Source: Nocardioides antri (GTDB taxonomy: Bacteria; Actinomycetota; Actinomycetes; Propionibacteriales; Nocardioidaceae). From it: DNA of 64,000 bases. This document shows, piece after piece, positions 24,540 through 34,046 of the stretch. The stretch spans positions 434,189 to 498,188 of the forward strand of contig NZ_VUJW01000001.1 of NCBI RefSeq assembly GCF_008373765.1, read 5' to 3'. The notes under the pieces were generated by a model. That model did no database searches. It was not told the origin of the DNA and saw nothing but the letters and a program-made list of their open reading frames with translations. The first letter of the stretch is position 1. Each line of letters begins with the position of its first letter. The translations under genes were made by a program, and so were the position numbers.

Positions 24540-25193
24540 ATGCGCAGAATCAGTACTGCGATCGCCGGGCTGGCGATCGTGACCGGATCGCTGGCCGGCC
24601 CGACCGCGGGAGCATCCGAAGGGCCGGAGCCGGTCGCGAGGGGAGCCCAGCTTTGCGACCGGGACGTGTACGTCAGCAAGGTCCGCAACGTGACTGCCCA
24701 CAAGCGGGTGGTCATCGGACACGCGTCCGGGCACACGATCCCGGGTGGGACGAGCGGCGCCGTCGAGCGGACGTCGTCGTTCCGTGATCGCTGGCGGGTC
24801 ACCGCGGATGCGGCAGGCCGGATCGGGGTGAGCGTGGGCGGGATGCTCAGGAAGATCGGCGTGAAGGTCGAGGGCTCCATCGGGATCGACATCGCCACCC
24901 AGGTGACGGCCAACTCGGCGGAGGCGATCAGGGTGACCGACCGGGTCCGGGTCAGGCGCACCCAGACCTACGTCTTCTACGAGGGTGTCCGGCAGGCCTA
25001 CGGCAGGTTCGACTACTCGACGTGCAAGACGCTCGACGGCCGCGAGCCGGACAAGGGTGTCGTCAAGTGGATCAACGACCGGCCATGGCAGTCGACGTTC
25101 TACCGCTCCCGCGGCGCCACGAGCTGCGCGGCCGACCCGGCCAACGTGGACATCGTGGCTCGCGCGGCGGCAGCGGTCGCGGGCTGCGGCTGA
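24540..25193 (+). CDS. Secreted protein of unknown function
   Basis: 217 aa. The signal peptide (MRRISTAIAGLAIVTGSLAG, cleaved after about TAGAS) is clear and there is no lipobox. The mature part has four cysteines (near residues 39, 161, 198 and 216) that could form disulfides, and a glycine-rich middle (GRIGVSVGGMLRKIGVKVEGSIGIDIATQV) suggesting amphipathic strands or membrane association. AGGAGA precedes the ATG. I do not recognise the family. It stands alone between unrelated genes. Confidence 0.75.
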   Translation: MRRISTAIAGLAIVTGSLAGPTAGASEGPEPVARGAQLCDRDVYVSKVRNVTAHKRVVIGHASGHTIPGGTSGAVERTSSFRDRWRVTADAAGRIGVSVGGMLRKIGVKVEGSIGIDIATQVTANSAEAIRVTDRVRVRRTQTYVFYEGVRQAYGRFDYSTCKTLDGREPDKGVVKWINDRPWQSTFYRSRGATSCAADPANVDIVARAAAAVAGCG

Positions 25194-25201
25194 GCGTCCG
25201 G

Positions 25202-25624
25202 TCAGTCGACGGGGCGCGGGTCGATCAGCGCGCAGGTGATGCGCGAGGTGCAGACCCGCTTCCCGCGCTCGTCGACGATGACGACGTCGTAGGCGGCGCT
25301 GGTCCGGCCGAGGTGGATCGCGGTCGCCGTGCCGGTGACGGTGCCCGACGTCGCCGCGCGGTGGTGCGTCGCGTTGATGTCGACGCCGACCGACACCTTG
25401 CCGTACTGGGCCGCGTGCAGCCCCGAGCCGACCGATCCCAGCGTCTCCGCGAGCGCCACCGAGGCCCCGCCGTGGAGGAGGCGGAAGGGCTGGGTGTTGC
25501 CCTCGACGGGCATGGTCCCGACGACCTTCTCGGGCGAGATGTCGACGAGCTCGATGCCCAGCTTGTGGTTGAGCCCGCCCATCCCGTCGGGGAGGGAGGA
25601 GAGGAACTCGTCGATGTCGGTCAT
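25202..25624 (-). CDS. PaaI-type hotdog-fold thioesterase
   Basis: 140 aa single hotdog domain. The HGG catalytic turn with the acidic residue one turn on the helix is present: LLHGGASVALAETLGSVGS. DINATHHRAATSGTVTG is the usual second strand pair. Members hydrolyse aryl- or acyl-CoA thioesters such as 1,4-dihydroxy-2-naphthoyl-CoA or hydroxyphenylacetyl-CoA. It diverges from polA. The ATG has a -10-like CAGAAT 6 nt before it. Confidence 0.85.
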   Translation of the reverse strand: MTDIDEFLSSLPDGMGGLNHKLGIELVDISPEKVVGTMPVEGNTQPFRLLHGGASVALAETLGSVGSGLHAAQYGKVSVGVDINATHHRAATSGTVTGTATAIHLGRTSAAYDVVIVDERGKRVCTSRITCALIDPRPVD

Positions 25625-25665
25625 GGCCCCATTCTGCTGTCGGCGGCGATCGCTAGAGTCGTCGG
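25625..25665. promoter_or_regulatory. Divergent leaderless promoters (thioesterase and polA)
   Basis: On the plus strand TAGAGT (25654-25659) lies six bases before the polA GTG. On the minus strand CAGAAT (25631-25636) lies six bases before the thioesterase ATG. The whole gap is 41 bp, so both -35 regions must overlap the opposite promoter. Confidence 0.5.
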
Positions 25666-28362
25666 GTGCCCGAAGCTTCCGCCGTACGCCCGCGCCTGCT
25701 GCTCCTCGACGGCCACTCGCTGGCCTACCGCGCGTTCTTCGCGCTCCCGGTCGAGAACTTCTCGACGACCACGGGACAGAAGACCAACGCGGTCTACGGG
25801 TTCACCTCGATGCTGGTCAACGTCCTGCGCGACGAGCAGCCCACCCATGCGGCGGTCGCCTTCGACGTCTCGCGCCAGACGTTCCGCCTGGCGGAGTACG
25901 CCGAGTACAAGGCCAAGCGCAACAAGACGCCGGTCGAGTTCAGCAGCCAGCTGCCGTTGATCGAGCGGGTCCTCGACGCGTTCTCGATCCCCTACCTCAA
26001 GGCCGAGGGCTACGAGGCCGACGACATCATCGCGACGCTGGTGACCCAGGCGCTCGCCGCCGATGACGCAGGGACCGACGGCTTCGAGGTCCTGATCCTG
26101 ACCGGCGACCGCGACTCGCTGCAGCTGGTCACCGAGCGGTCGACCGTGCTCTACCCGATGCGCGGCGTCTCCGACCTGGCCCGGATGACCCCGACGGCCG
26201 TCCAGGAGAAGTACGGCGTGCCGCCGAAGCGCTACCCCGAGCTCGCGGCGATCGTGGGGGAGACCTCCGACAACCTGCCTGGTGTGCCGGGCGTCGGCCA
26301 GGGATTCGCCGCGAAGTGGATCAACACCTACGACGGCCTCGACAACGTGATCGCCCACGCCGACGAGATCACCGGCAAGAAGGGGGAGGCGCTGCGCGAG
26401 CACCTCGGCGACGTGATCCGCAACCGCCAGCTCAACGCCCTGGTCTGCGACCTCGACCTCGGGGTCCGGCCGTCCGAGCTGGTGCTCCAGCCCTGGGACC
26501 GCCAGGCCGCGCTGACGCTCTTCGACGAGCTCGAGTTCCGCGGCGAGCTCCGCACCCGCACGATCGAGACCCTCGCCGGCGAGGAACCGCTGGAGGAGGG
26601 CGGCTTCGAGCTCGTCGGGAGGACCCTCGGCGACGGAGAGGTCGCTGCCTTCCTCGACGGCCTCGGCGACCAGGTGGTCGGACTGCACGTCCGCGGCAGC
26701 TGGTACGCCGGCACCGGGACGGCCGAGGGCCTGGGCTTCGCCGTGTCCGACGGGCAGGCGGCGTACGTCGACATCGCCGCGCTCGGGCCCGACGACGAGG
26801 CCGCCCTCGCTGCCTGGCTGGCCGACCCGACCCGGCCGAAGATCCTGCACGACGCGAAAGGTCCCGAGCTCGCCCTCGCTGCGCACGGGTGGGTGCTCGG
26901 CGGCGTGGTGAGCGACACCGCCCTGACGGCGTACCTCGCCCGTCCGGACCAGCGCTCCTACGACCTCGCCGACCTGACGCTGCGCTACCTCCGCCGGGAG
27001 CTGAAGGGGGAGAGCGAGAGCGACCAGGCCGCGCTCTTCGACGACGGGGCGGACATCGCGTCCACCGCCATGCTCTACGCCCGCGCGGTCGTCGACCTGT
27101 CGACCGCTCTCGAGGGCGAGCTCGAGCGTGCCGGGGGATCGCAGCTGCTGACCGAGGTGGAGCTGCCGCTGGTGCACCTGCTCGCCCGGATGGAGCAGAC
27201 CGGCATCGCCGTCGACCTCGACCACCTGACGTCGCTCGAGGAGCACTTCGGCGACGAGGTGCGCAACGCCGCCGAGGAGGCGTTCGCGGTCATCGGCAAG
27301 GAGATCAACCTCGGCTCGCCCAAGCAGCTGCAGGTCGTCCTGTTCGACGAGCTCGGCATGCCCAAGACCAAGCGCACCAAGACCGGCTACACGACCGACG
27401 CCGACGCGCTCCAGGGCCTCTACGCCAAGACCGAGCACCCGTTCCTGCTCCACCTGCTGCGGCACCGCGACGTGAGCCGGCTGCGGCAGACGATCGAGGG
27501 CCTGCTCAAGACCGTGCAGCCGGACGGCCGGATCCACACCACGTTCAACCAGATGATCGCGGCGACCGGACGCCTGTCGAGCACCGACCCGAACCTGCAG
27601 AACATCCCGGTGCGCACGGAGGAGGGGCGCCGGATCCGTGAGGGATTCGTCGTCGGGAGCGGCTACGAGTCGCTGATGACGGCCGACTACAGCCAGATCG
27701 AGATGCGGATCATGGCGCACCTGTCGGAGGACAAGCTGCTGATCGAGGCGTTCAAGTCCGGCCAGGACTTCCACTCGATCACCGCGTCGCGGGTCTTCGA
27801 CGTGCCGGCCGACGAGGTCACGAGCGAGATGCGGGCCAAGATCAAGGCGATGAACTACGGGCTCGCCTACGGCCTGTCCGCGTTCGGGCTCTCCCAGCAG
27901 CTCGGCATCGAGCCGGGAGAGGCGCGGGGCCTGATGGACGAGTACTTCGAGACCTTCGGCGGCATCCGCGACTACCTCGCCGGCGTGGTCGACGAGGCCC
28001 GCCGCACCGGCTTCACCGAGACCATCATGGGCCGCCGTCGCTACCTCCCCGACCTGACCAGCGACAACCGGATGCGCCGCGAGATGGCCGAGCGGATGGC
28101 GCTCAACGCCCCGATCCAGGGCTCGGCCGCCGACCTCATCAAGGTCGCCATGCTGCACACCCAGCGGGCCGTCGACGAGCAGGGCCTGCGCTCCCGCATG
28201 CTGCTCCAGGTCCATGACGAGCTCGTCTTCGAGGTGGCCCCTGGTGAGCGGGAAGCGCTCGAGACCGTCGTCCGCGAGCAGATGGGCGGAGCGGCCGACC
28301 TGGCCGTGCCCCTGGATGTCTCCGTCGGCACCGGCGCCAGCTGGCACGAGGCTGCGCACTAG
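25666..28362 (+). CDS. polA: DNA polymerase I
   Basis: 898 aa. The N-terminal 5' nuclease domain (about 1-290) has LLLDGHSLAYRAFFALP, the metal-site EGYEADDIIATL and TGDRDSLQL, and GVPGVGQGFAAKW. The middle domain (about 300-480) is the 3'-5' exonuclease fold, but where the catalytic D-x-E should be it reads VGLHVRGSWY, so proofreading is probably absent, as in other Actinobacteria. The polymerase domain is intact, with motif A DYSQIEMR near 673, motif B (KAMNYGLAYGLSAFGL) and motif C QVHDELVFE near 849. GTG start chosen from the leaderless -10. Confidence 0.97.
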   Translation: MPEASAVRPRLLLLDGHSLAYRAFFALPVENFSTTTGQKTNAVYGFTSMLVNVLRDEQPTHAAVAFDVSRQTFRLAEYAEYKAKRNKTPVEFSSQLPLIERVLDAFSIPYLKAEGYEADDIIATLVTQALAADDAGTDGFEVLILTGDRDSLQLVTERSTVLYPMRGVSDLARMTPTAVQEKYGVPPKRYPELAAIVGETSDNLPGVPGVGQGFAAKWINTYDGLDNVIAHADEITGKKGEALREHLGDVIRNRQLNALVCDLDLGVRPSELVLQPWDRQAALTLFDELEFRGELRTRTIETLAGEEPLEEGGFELVGRTLGDGEVAAFLDGLGDQVVGLHVRGSWYAGTGTAEGLGFAVSDGQAAYVDIAALGPDDEAALAAWLADPTRPKILHDAKGPELALAAHGWVLGGVVSDTALTAYLARPDQRSYDLADLTLRYLRRELKGESESDQAALFDDGADIASTAMLYARAVVDLSTALEGELERAGGSQLLTEVELPLVHLLARMEQTGIAVDLDHLTSLEEHFGDEVRNAAEEAFAVIGKEINLGSPKQLQVVLFDELGMPKTKRTKTGYTTDADALQGLYAKTEHPFLLHLLRHRDVSRLRQTIEGLLKTVQPDGRIHTTFNQMIAATGRLSSTDPNLQNIPVRTEEGRRIREGFVVGSGYESLMTADYSQIEMRIMAHLSEDKLLIEAFKSGQDFHSITASRVFDVPADEVTSEMRAKIKAMNYGLAYGLSAFGLSQQLGIEPGEARGLMDEYFETFGGIRDYLAGVVDEARRTGFTETIMGRRRYLPDLTSDNRMRREMAERMALNAPIQGSAADLIKVAMLHTQRAVDEQGLRSRMLLQVHDELVFEVAPGEREALETVVREQMGGAADLAVPLDVSVGTGASWHEAAH

Positions 28363-28626
28363 CAGGCGCTGCGCTGGGCTGGTGTGGGCTGCCGGTCGTG
28401 GGTGTCGCGCGTGGGTGGGGCGGTTCGGGAGGTCGCCGCGGGACAAGAGCAGGGACCCCGCCGCCGGCCCCCTCACCTGGGGCCTGGTGCGACCTGCCAG
28501 GCGCGAACCAGGATCTGACGCGCTGAGACAGAGCTGATGGGCCGGTTGGCCGGCGGCACCCCGATTGCCCCGCGGCGACCTCCCGGCACCGCCTGCATCG
28601 GGCGCGCGAGGCCCACCCGCGCAGCG

Positions 28627-29910
28627 TCAGAGCGTCTCCGTGCCCCTCCGCCCCCGAAACACCTGGAGCGCGACGAGCAGCGCGACCACGACCACGTCGA
28701 CGACGGCGACGGTGACTGCGAGCTCGGTGACGCCGCTCGCGAGCGAGCCCACAGTGACGAGGGCGATGACGCCGAGCGTGACGAGGTACTTCGTCCAGCG
28801 GCCGCGCTTGGCGAGGCCGGCGTACACCAGGAGCTGCAGGACCGAGAGGAGCCCGCCGAGGCAGGCGAAGAGCCACAGCCGGCCCTGCACGTCGTCGTAC
28901 TCGCCGCCGCCGATGAAGACCAGGGCGAGGTCGCTGAGCAGGTAGGTCCCGGCGACGCAGCAGGCGCCGAGGGCGGTGAGGAACGCCAGACCGCGCAGGA
29001 CGGCGGTGCGGCTCTCGCCGGCGGTCGACATCGAGGGGAACAGGATCACGACCGCGAACTGCGGGAGGAAGAGGACCGCCTTGGTGACGATGAGGCCGCC
29101 CGCGTAGAGGCCGGCCTGGTGGTCGTCGAGGATGTTGCGGGCGACGACGACGTCGAGGTTGGAGAGCGCCACGAAGGCGAGCAGGGCGAGCGAGCTGCCG
29201 GCGGTCTCGCGGCGTACGTCGCGGCGGACCTCCCGGTCGTGCTCGGTGACGATCGCGTCGTGCGAGCGGTTGCGGAGCGTCCAGCTCCCGATGAGGACCG
29301 GCAGCCACGAGGCCGCCAGGACGCCGACCATCGCGCTCGCCTCGGTCGGCGACACCAGCAGGCACGCCCCGCCGATCAGGACCCGGGGGACGCCGACGGA
29401 GAGGTAGAGGAGGCTCAACGGGAGCCAGCGCCGCTCGCCCTGGAGCACGCCCGCCTGGCCGCCCATGACGGTCACCGGCACGACGCAGAGGCCGAGCAGC
29501 ACCGCCGGGAGCAGCCCGTCGAGCCGTAGCAGCCACCACTCCGCCGGCGACGCGGCGACGGCCAGTGCACCGAGGGCGAGCGCCGCGCGCCACGTCGTCG
29601 TGAGCACGGTCTGCTCGATGGCCGCGACGTCCTCGGGCGCGGCGGCGATCCGACGCGCGGCAGTGGCCTGGAGGCCGAGCTGGACGACCGACAGCACCAT
29701 GAGCAGCGCCATCATGCCCGCGACCGCGCCGTACTGGCTGGGGCCGAGGAGGCGCGCGGCGACCATCTGGAACGCGTAGGTCCCGATGTTCATGACGGCC
29801 ATCGCGAGCGCGATGCCGGCGCTGCTGCGCAGCAGCCGGAGCAGGCGCGAACGGCCGGCCGGCGGGGGCGCGACGTCCCCTGGCTGCCCACGGTCGACCG
29901 CGCTCGTCAC
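28627..29910 (-). CDS. Polysaccharide flippase-like membrane protein (MATE/Wzx superfamily)
   Basis: 427 aa with about twelve membrane segments. SSAGIALAMAVMNIGTYAFQMVAARLLGPSQYGAVAGMMALL at the N-terminus is typical of Wzx/MurJ-like exporters of lipid-linked sugars. It would move a glycan intermediate across the membrane. It diverges from the AftD-like gene, and its neighbours are glycosyltransferases, which supports the role. GTG at 29910 follows TACGCT with 6 nt between. The 264 bp between it and polA hold only weak GC-rich inverted repeats and no convincing gene. Confidence 0.82.
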   Translation of the reverse strand: MTSAVDRGQPGDVAPPPAGRSRLLRLLRSSAGIALAMAVMNIGTYAFQMVAARLLGPSQYGAVAGMMALLMVLSVVQLGLQATAARRIAAAPEDVAAIEQTVLTTTWRAALALGALAVAASPAEWWLLRLDGLLPAVLLGLCVVPVTVMGGQAGVLQGERRWLPLSLLYLSVGVPRVLIGGACLLVSPTEASAMVGVLAASWLPVLIGSWTLRNRSHDAIVTEHDREVRRDVRRETAGSSLALLAFVALSNLDVVVARNILDDHQAGLYAGGLIVTKAVLFLPQFAVVILFPSMSTAGESRTAVLRGLAFLTALGACCVAGTYLLSDLALVFIGGGEYDDVQGRLWLFACLGGLLSVLQLLVYAGLAKRGRWTKYLVTLGVIALVTVGSLASGVTELAVTVAVVDVVVVALLVALQVFRGRRGTETL

Positions 29911-29996
29911 GGTCCGAGCGTAGACGCCGGTGCGTCGGCCGGACGAACCGCTGGGAGGCTGACGATGGCTGTCGGTCGACGGCCGCCCAATACAGT
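29911..29996. promoter_or_regulatory. Divergent promoters of the glycan locus
   Basis: Minus strand: TACGCT (29917-29922), six bases before the flippase GTG. Plus strand: TACAGT (29991-29996), 24 bases before the AftD-like ATG, which has GGAGGAGG at 30009-30016. So one arm is leaderless and the other has a ribosome site. Confidence 0.45.
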
Positions 29997-30020
29997 GACC
30001 TCCGCCACGGAGGAGGGGTG

Positions 30021-33000
30021 ATGCGGGAGACGAGGGGGACGGCTACGACCCCGACGGGGGCGACGGGGGCGGCGATCGCGTCGTGCCTGTACGTCGTCGT
30101 CACCGTCTTCATGGTCATCCAGCAACCGGGCGCGACGACCTACGACACCCGCGCAGAGCTGACCGAGCGGCCGGGGAGCTTCCTCGTGGGGGCGTTCACG
30201 CTCTGGCACCCGGAGTCGAGCTTCGGGGAGTTCCAGAACCAGGCCTACGGCTACCTCTTCCCGCAGGGCACGTGGTTCGTGATGGCGGACGCGCTCGGGT
30301 CGCCGGGCTGGGTCAGCCAGCGGCTGTGGTCGGCGCTGCTGCTCATCGTCGCCTGCGAGGGGGCACGCCGGGTGGCCCGTGCGGTCGACCTCGACGACAT
30401 CCCGGCCCTGCTGGCAGGTGTGGTCTTCGCGTTCTCGCCGCGCCTGCTCGGGACCGTCGCCGTACAGACCGGGGAGTCGCTGCCGGGCGCGGTGATGCCG
30501 TGGCTGGTGCTGGCGGTGGTCCTCCACCTGCGCGGCGTCCTCCCACCCGTGCGGACCGCGGTGCTCAGCGGCGCCGCAGTGGTGTGCATGGGCGGCGTCA
30601 ACGCCGTCGAGACCGCCGCGTGCCTGCCGCTCGCGGTGATCCTCGTCGGGTGGGGCTGCCTCCGGGGGCTGACGAGCATGAGGTTCGCGGCGGGATGGCT
30701 GGCGACGGTGGGCGTGGCCTGCCTGTGGTGGGCGCTGCCGCTGCTCGTGCTCGCGCGGTACGCCCCGCCCTTCTACAAGTACGTCGAGAGCGCCCGCGAC
30801 ACGACCGCGATCATCGGGTGGTCGGAGGCCACCCGCGGCGACTCCTCCTGGATCGGCTACCTGGTGACGGGGGACCAGCCGTGGTGGCCGGCCGCGTTCC
30901 ACCTCGCCACCGACCCGGCCCTCGTCGTCGTCGCGGCGGTGGTGGTCGGCACCGGCCTGTTCGGCCTCACCCTCCTCGACAGCGCGATCAAGCGCCCGTT
31001 CCTGCTGGCGGTCCTGCTCGGCCTGGCCTGCCTGACCGTCGCCCACGGTGGTGTCGCGGGGGCGCCCACGTCCGACCTGGTGCGCGGGCTTCTCGACGGC
31101 GCCCTGCAGATCTTCCGCAACGTGCACAAGATCGACCCGGTGGTCCGGCTCCCGCTGGCGATCGGCTTCGGCTGCGCGGTCGCGCACGGGGTCCAGGCGC
31201 TGCTGGTGCGGCGGCCCGCGCTCCAGAGCGCCGAGCGGATGATCCTGCTCGCGCCGCTCCTGGTGGTCCTGGTCCTCGGTCGCCCCTACCTGCAGTGGGA
31301 CACCCGCACGCCGGGGTGGGACGAGATCCCGGGCCACTGGCAGCAGGCACAGGCGTACCTGGCCGAGCACGCGGCCGGTGGCGCCGACGGCGGGCGGACC
31401 CTGGTCGTGCCGGGGTCGCGGTTCGCCCAGCACCCGTGGGGCTGGACCCTCGACGAGCCGCTGGCGATCCTCGGGGGTGCGCCGATGGTGAGCCGCACCC
31501 AGGTGCCGCTGATCCCGGGCGAGTCGATCCGCTACCTGTCCGCGCTCGACCAGCTGATCGCCACCGGGCAGGCCACCGAGGCGCTCGTCGACCAGCTCGC
31601 CCGCGCGGGCATCACGCACGTCGTGCTCCGGCGCGACCTGCTGCGCTCGGTGACCGGGTCGCCACACCCCGGCGCGGCGGCGGTCTCGCTGTCCCGGGCG
31701 GGCCTGGATCGGGTGGCCGGCTTCGGCAGCGACGCCGAAGGGGCCGCGATCGAGGTGTTCGAGGTGCCCGAGCGGCTGCCGGTCCTCCGGGCGACCTCGC
31801 TGGAGGACGTGGTGACCGTGCGGGGCGCGGCCGAGAGCCTGCTCGCGGTCGAGGGCGGCGGCCTGGTGGCCACCGGCGTACCGACCGTGCTCGAGGGTGA
31901 GCCCGGCTGGGGACGCGAGGCCACGGTGGTGACCGACAGCGACCAGCGGCGGGAGCGTGCCTTCGGCAACAACGACGAGGCGGTGTCGGCCGTGATGACG
32001 GCCGACGAGCCGTGGCGGGTCGACCGCGCCGCGCATGACTTCCCCGGCGGACCGGGAGAACAGGTCGTCGCGGAGTACGACGGCCTCACCTCCGTCACGG
32101 CGTCGACCGCCCAGGGCTACGCCGACAACTACGGACCGGTCCTGGTGCAGGCCGGCCCGGCTGCGGCGATCGACGGCGACCTCGACACCCAGTGGGTCAG
32201 CTCCCAGTCCGGCGACCCGGAGGAGCAGTGGCTCCGTCTGGAGTTCACGGAGCCGCGAGCGGTCCACGAGGTGACGGTGACCCCGGTCGCGGACGACCCC
32301 GCCGTCGTGCCGATCCGCATGCTCGAGGTCGTTGCCGGGTCGCAGCGGGTCCGGGTGGACGTCAACACGTCGGGTGTCCCGGCGGTCGTCGAGCTCGACG
32401 GGAGCGAGGTCGGCGCGGTCGAGGTCCGGGTAGTGGCAGCAGCGAGCGCCGACCGCGGTGCCCGGGTGGCCCTGCGGGAGGTCGCGGTCGACCGACTCCG
32501 CCCGGACCGCACGCTCGTGCTGCCCGGCTCGGTCCCGGACTCGGCCTCGTGGTCCTTCAGCACCACGCCGGGACGCCGCGCGTGCTTCGTCGTGCTCGAC
32601 GCTCCCGACTGCAACGTCGCGAGGATCCGGTCGCCGGAGGAGAAGTCCGGGCTCGACCGCACCTTCACGCTCGCGGGTCCGCAGCAGGTGACGCTCACCG
32701 GACACGTCGTCGCCCGCAGCACGCCCGCCGCCGCGAGCCTGCTCGACCGCGTCGAGCGGCGGCCGCCGGTGGGCGCGTCGTCGGCGTACGGCGGGGACCC
32801 CCGGGTCGCCGCGCGCTTCGCCTACGACCGTGAGCCCACGACGGCGTGGGTGTCCGCCAACGGCGACCTCTACCCGACCCTGACGTTCCGCTGGAAGCGG
32901 CCGCGGAGGATCACCGCGATCACCGTCGCCGCGGCCGACAACGCGCCCTCCGCGGCCGTCCTGACGGCGCACGGCGACACCCAGCAGGTGGCACTGACCG

Positions 33001-34046
33001 GCGACACCGCGGTCCGGATCGAGCCGGTCCGGACCCGCCGCCTGCTGGTGCGGTTCGAGAAGGCGCCGGACGCGCCGCACGTCGTGGTGCCCGAGATCGA
33101 GCTTGCCGGGTGGGACGTCACCCGGCCGGTGCTGGGCCACACCCGGACGGGGGCGGTCTGCGGGCTCGGGCCGGTGCTCCACCTCGACGGTGAGGAGATC
33201 GCGACCCGGGTCACCGGCACCATGGCCGACGTCGTCAACGGCAGCCCGCTCGCTCTCGAGGCGTGCGACGAGAGGACCGGCAAGCGTGCCGAGGTCGACC
33301 TCCGCGCGGGCGAGCACCGGCTGCACGCCACGCCGACGGCGGCGTTCGACGTGGTCGACCTGGTGGCGACCGACCGGCGCGCGTCCTCGCGCACGACGGA
33401 GCGGAAGGTGCGGATCGAGGCGTGGGGGAGCACGGAGCGCACCGCGGTCGTCGAAGCCGGCGACGAGTCGCTCCTGTCGCTGCCGGAGAACTTCAACGAC
33501 GGCTGGGTGGCCGAGGTCGACGGCGAGGAGCTCACCCCGGTCCGGGTCGACGGCTGGCAGCAGGGCTGGATCCTGCCGGCGGGCGAGCGGACCACCGTCG
33601 AGCTGCGCTACCAGCCGCAGACGACGTACGACGTGATCCTGCCGCTCGGCCTGGTCGCGAGCGGATCGCTGCTGCTCGCCGCGCTCGTCCTCGGCCTGGT
33701 GTCCCTCGTCGGCCGCGTTCGCGGTCGCACGACGGCCGCAGCCGGCCCGGTCGCCTGGCCCGCGGAAGAGCCGGTCAGTCGCGTCCCGTGGGCGGTGGCC
33801 GTCGCCGCGGCGCTGCTCCTGCTCGGGCCGGTGGCGTCGCTCGGCATGGTCGCCGGCGCACTGGCCGGCCGGTGGCGGGTCGATCTCCGCGTCGCGGTCG
33901 GGGGCGGTGTGCTCGTCGCCCTCTCGGGCGTGCTCGACGCGCTCGGCCGTCCGGGGGCGTTCGAGGGGTCCGCCGACGTCGCCGCCGCGCTGGGCGTCGG
34001 CCTGGTCGCCGGCGTGGTGCTCCGGCTGCCGGGGAGCGCCCGTTGA
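30021..34046 (+). CDS. AftD-like arabinofuranosyltransferase-family giant membrane protein
   Basis: 1341 aa. The N-terminal half has about eleven membrane segments and the first extracytoplasmic loop reads TLWHPESSFGEFQNQAYGYLFPQG, the signature of mycobacterial AftD (DUF3367). The central part has extracytoplasmic beta domains resembling F5/8-type carbohydrate-binding modules (two regions near 690-800 and 910-1010). Three or four more membrane segments end the protein (about 1200-1340). AftD adds alpha-1,3 arabinofuranose to cell-wall arabinan from a polyprenyl donor. Whether this organism makes arabinan is unknown, so the sugar is open. It overlaps the next gene by 4 nt. Confidence 0.85.
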   Translation: MRETRGTATTPTGATGAAIASCLYVVVTVFMVIQQPGATTYDTRAELTERPGSFLVGAFTLWHPESSFGEFQNQAYGYLFPQGTWFVMADALGSPGWVSQRLWSALLLIVACEGARRVARAVDLDDIPALLAGVVFAFSPRLLGTVAVQTGESLPGAVMPWLVLAVVLHLRGVLPPVRTAVLSGAAVVCMGGVNAVETAACLPLAVILVGWGCLRGLTSMRFAAGWLATVGVACLWWALPLLVLARYAPPFYKYVESARDTTAIIGWSEATRGDSSWIGYLVTGDQPWWPAAFHLATDPALVVVAAVVVGTGLFGLTLLDSAIKRPFLLAVLLGLACLTVAHGGVAGAPTSDLVRGLLDGALQIFRNVHKIDPVVRLPLAIGFGCAVAHGVQALLVRRPALQSAERMILLAPLLVVLVLGRPYLQWDTRTPGWDEIPGHWQQAQAYLAEHAAGGADGGRTLVVPGSRFAQHPWGWTLDEPLAILGGAPMVSRTQVPLIPGESIRYLSALDQLIATGQATEALVDQLARAGITHVVLRRDLLRSVTGSPHPGAAAVSLSRAGLDRVAGFGSDAEGAAIEVFEVPERLPVLRATSLEDVVTVRGAAESLLAVEGGGLVATGVPTVLEGEPGWGREATVVTDSDQRRERAFGNNDEAVSAVMTADEPWRVDRAAHDFPGGPGEQVVAEYDGLTSVTASTAQGYADNYGPVLVQAGPAAAIDGDLDTQWVSSQSGDPEEQWLRLEFTEPRAVHEVTVTPVADDPAVVPIRMLEVVAGSQRVRVDVNTSGVPAVVELDGSEVGAVEVRVVAAASADRGARVALREVAVDRLRPDRTLVLPGSVPDSASWSFSTTPGRRACFVVLDAPDCNVARIRSPEEKSGLDRTFTLAGPQQVTLTGHVVARSTPAAASLLDRVERRPPVGASSAYGGDPRVAARFAYDREPTTAWVSANGDLYPTLTFRWKRPRRITAITVAAADNAPSAAVLTAHGDTQQVALTGDTAVRIEPVRTRRLLVRFEKAPDAPHVVVPEIELAGWDVTRPVLGHTRTGAVCGLGPVLHLDGEEIATRVTGTMADVVNGSPLALEACDERTGKRAEVDLRAGEHRLHATPTAAFDVVDLVATDRRASSRTTERKVRIEAWGSTERTAVVEAGDESLLSLPENFNDGWVAEVDGEELTPVRVDGWQQGWILPAGERTTVELRYQPQTTYDVILPLGLVASGSLLLAALVLGLVSLVGRVRGRTTAAAGPVAWPAEEPVSRVPWAVAVAAALLLLGPVASLGMVAGALAGRWRVDLRVAVGGGVLVALSGVLDALGRPGAFEGSADVAAALGVGLVAGVVLRLPGSAR

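Noticed and set aside
28363..28626. Gene or RNA between polA and the flippase
   Set aside because: Open frames here are short, out of family and low in complexity. Weak inverted repeats (CCTGGT/ACCAGG) suggest at most a terminator.
29907..33326. Minus-strand open frame of over 1100 codons opposite the AftD-like gene
   Set aside because: Low-complexity Arg/Gly/His-rich product typical of antisense frames; the plus strand has clear domains and membrane segments.
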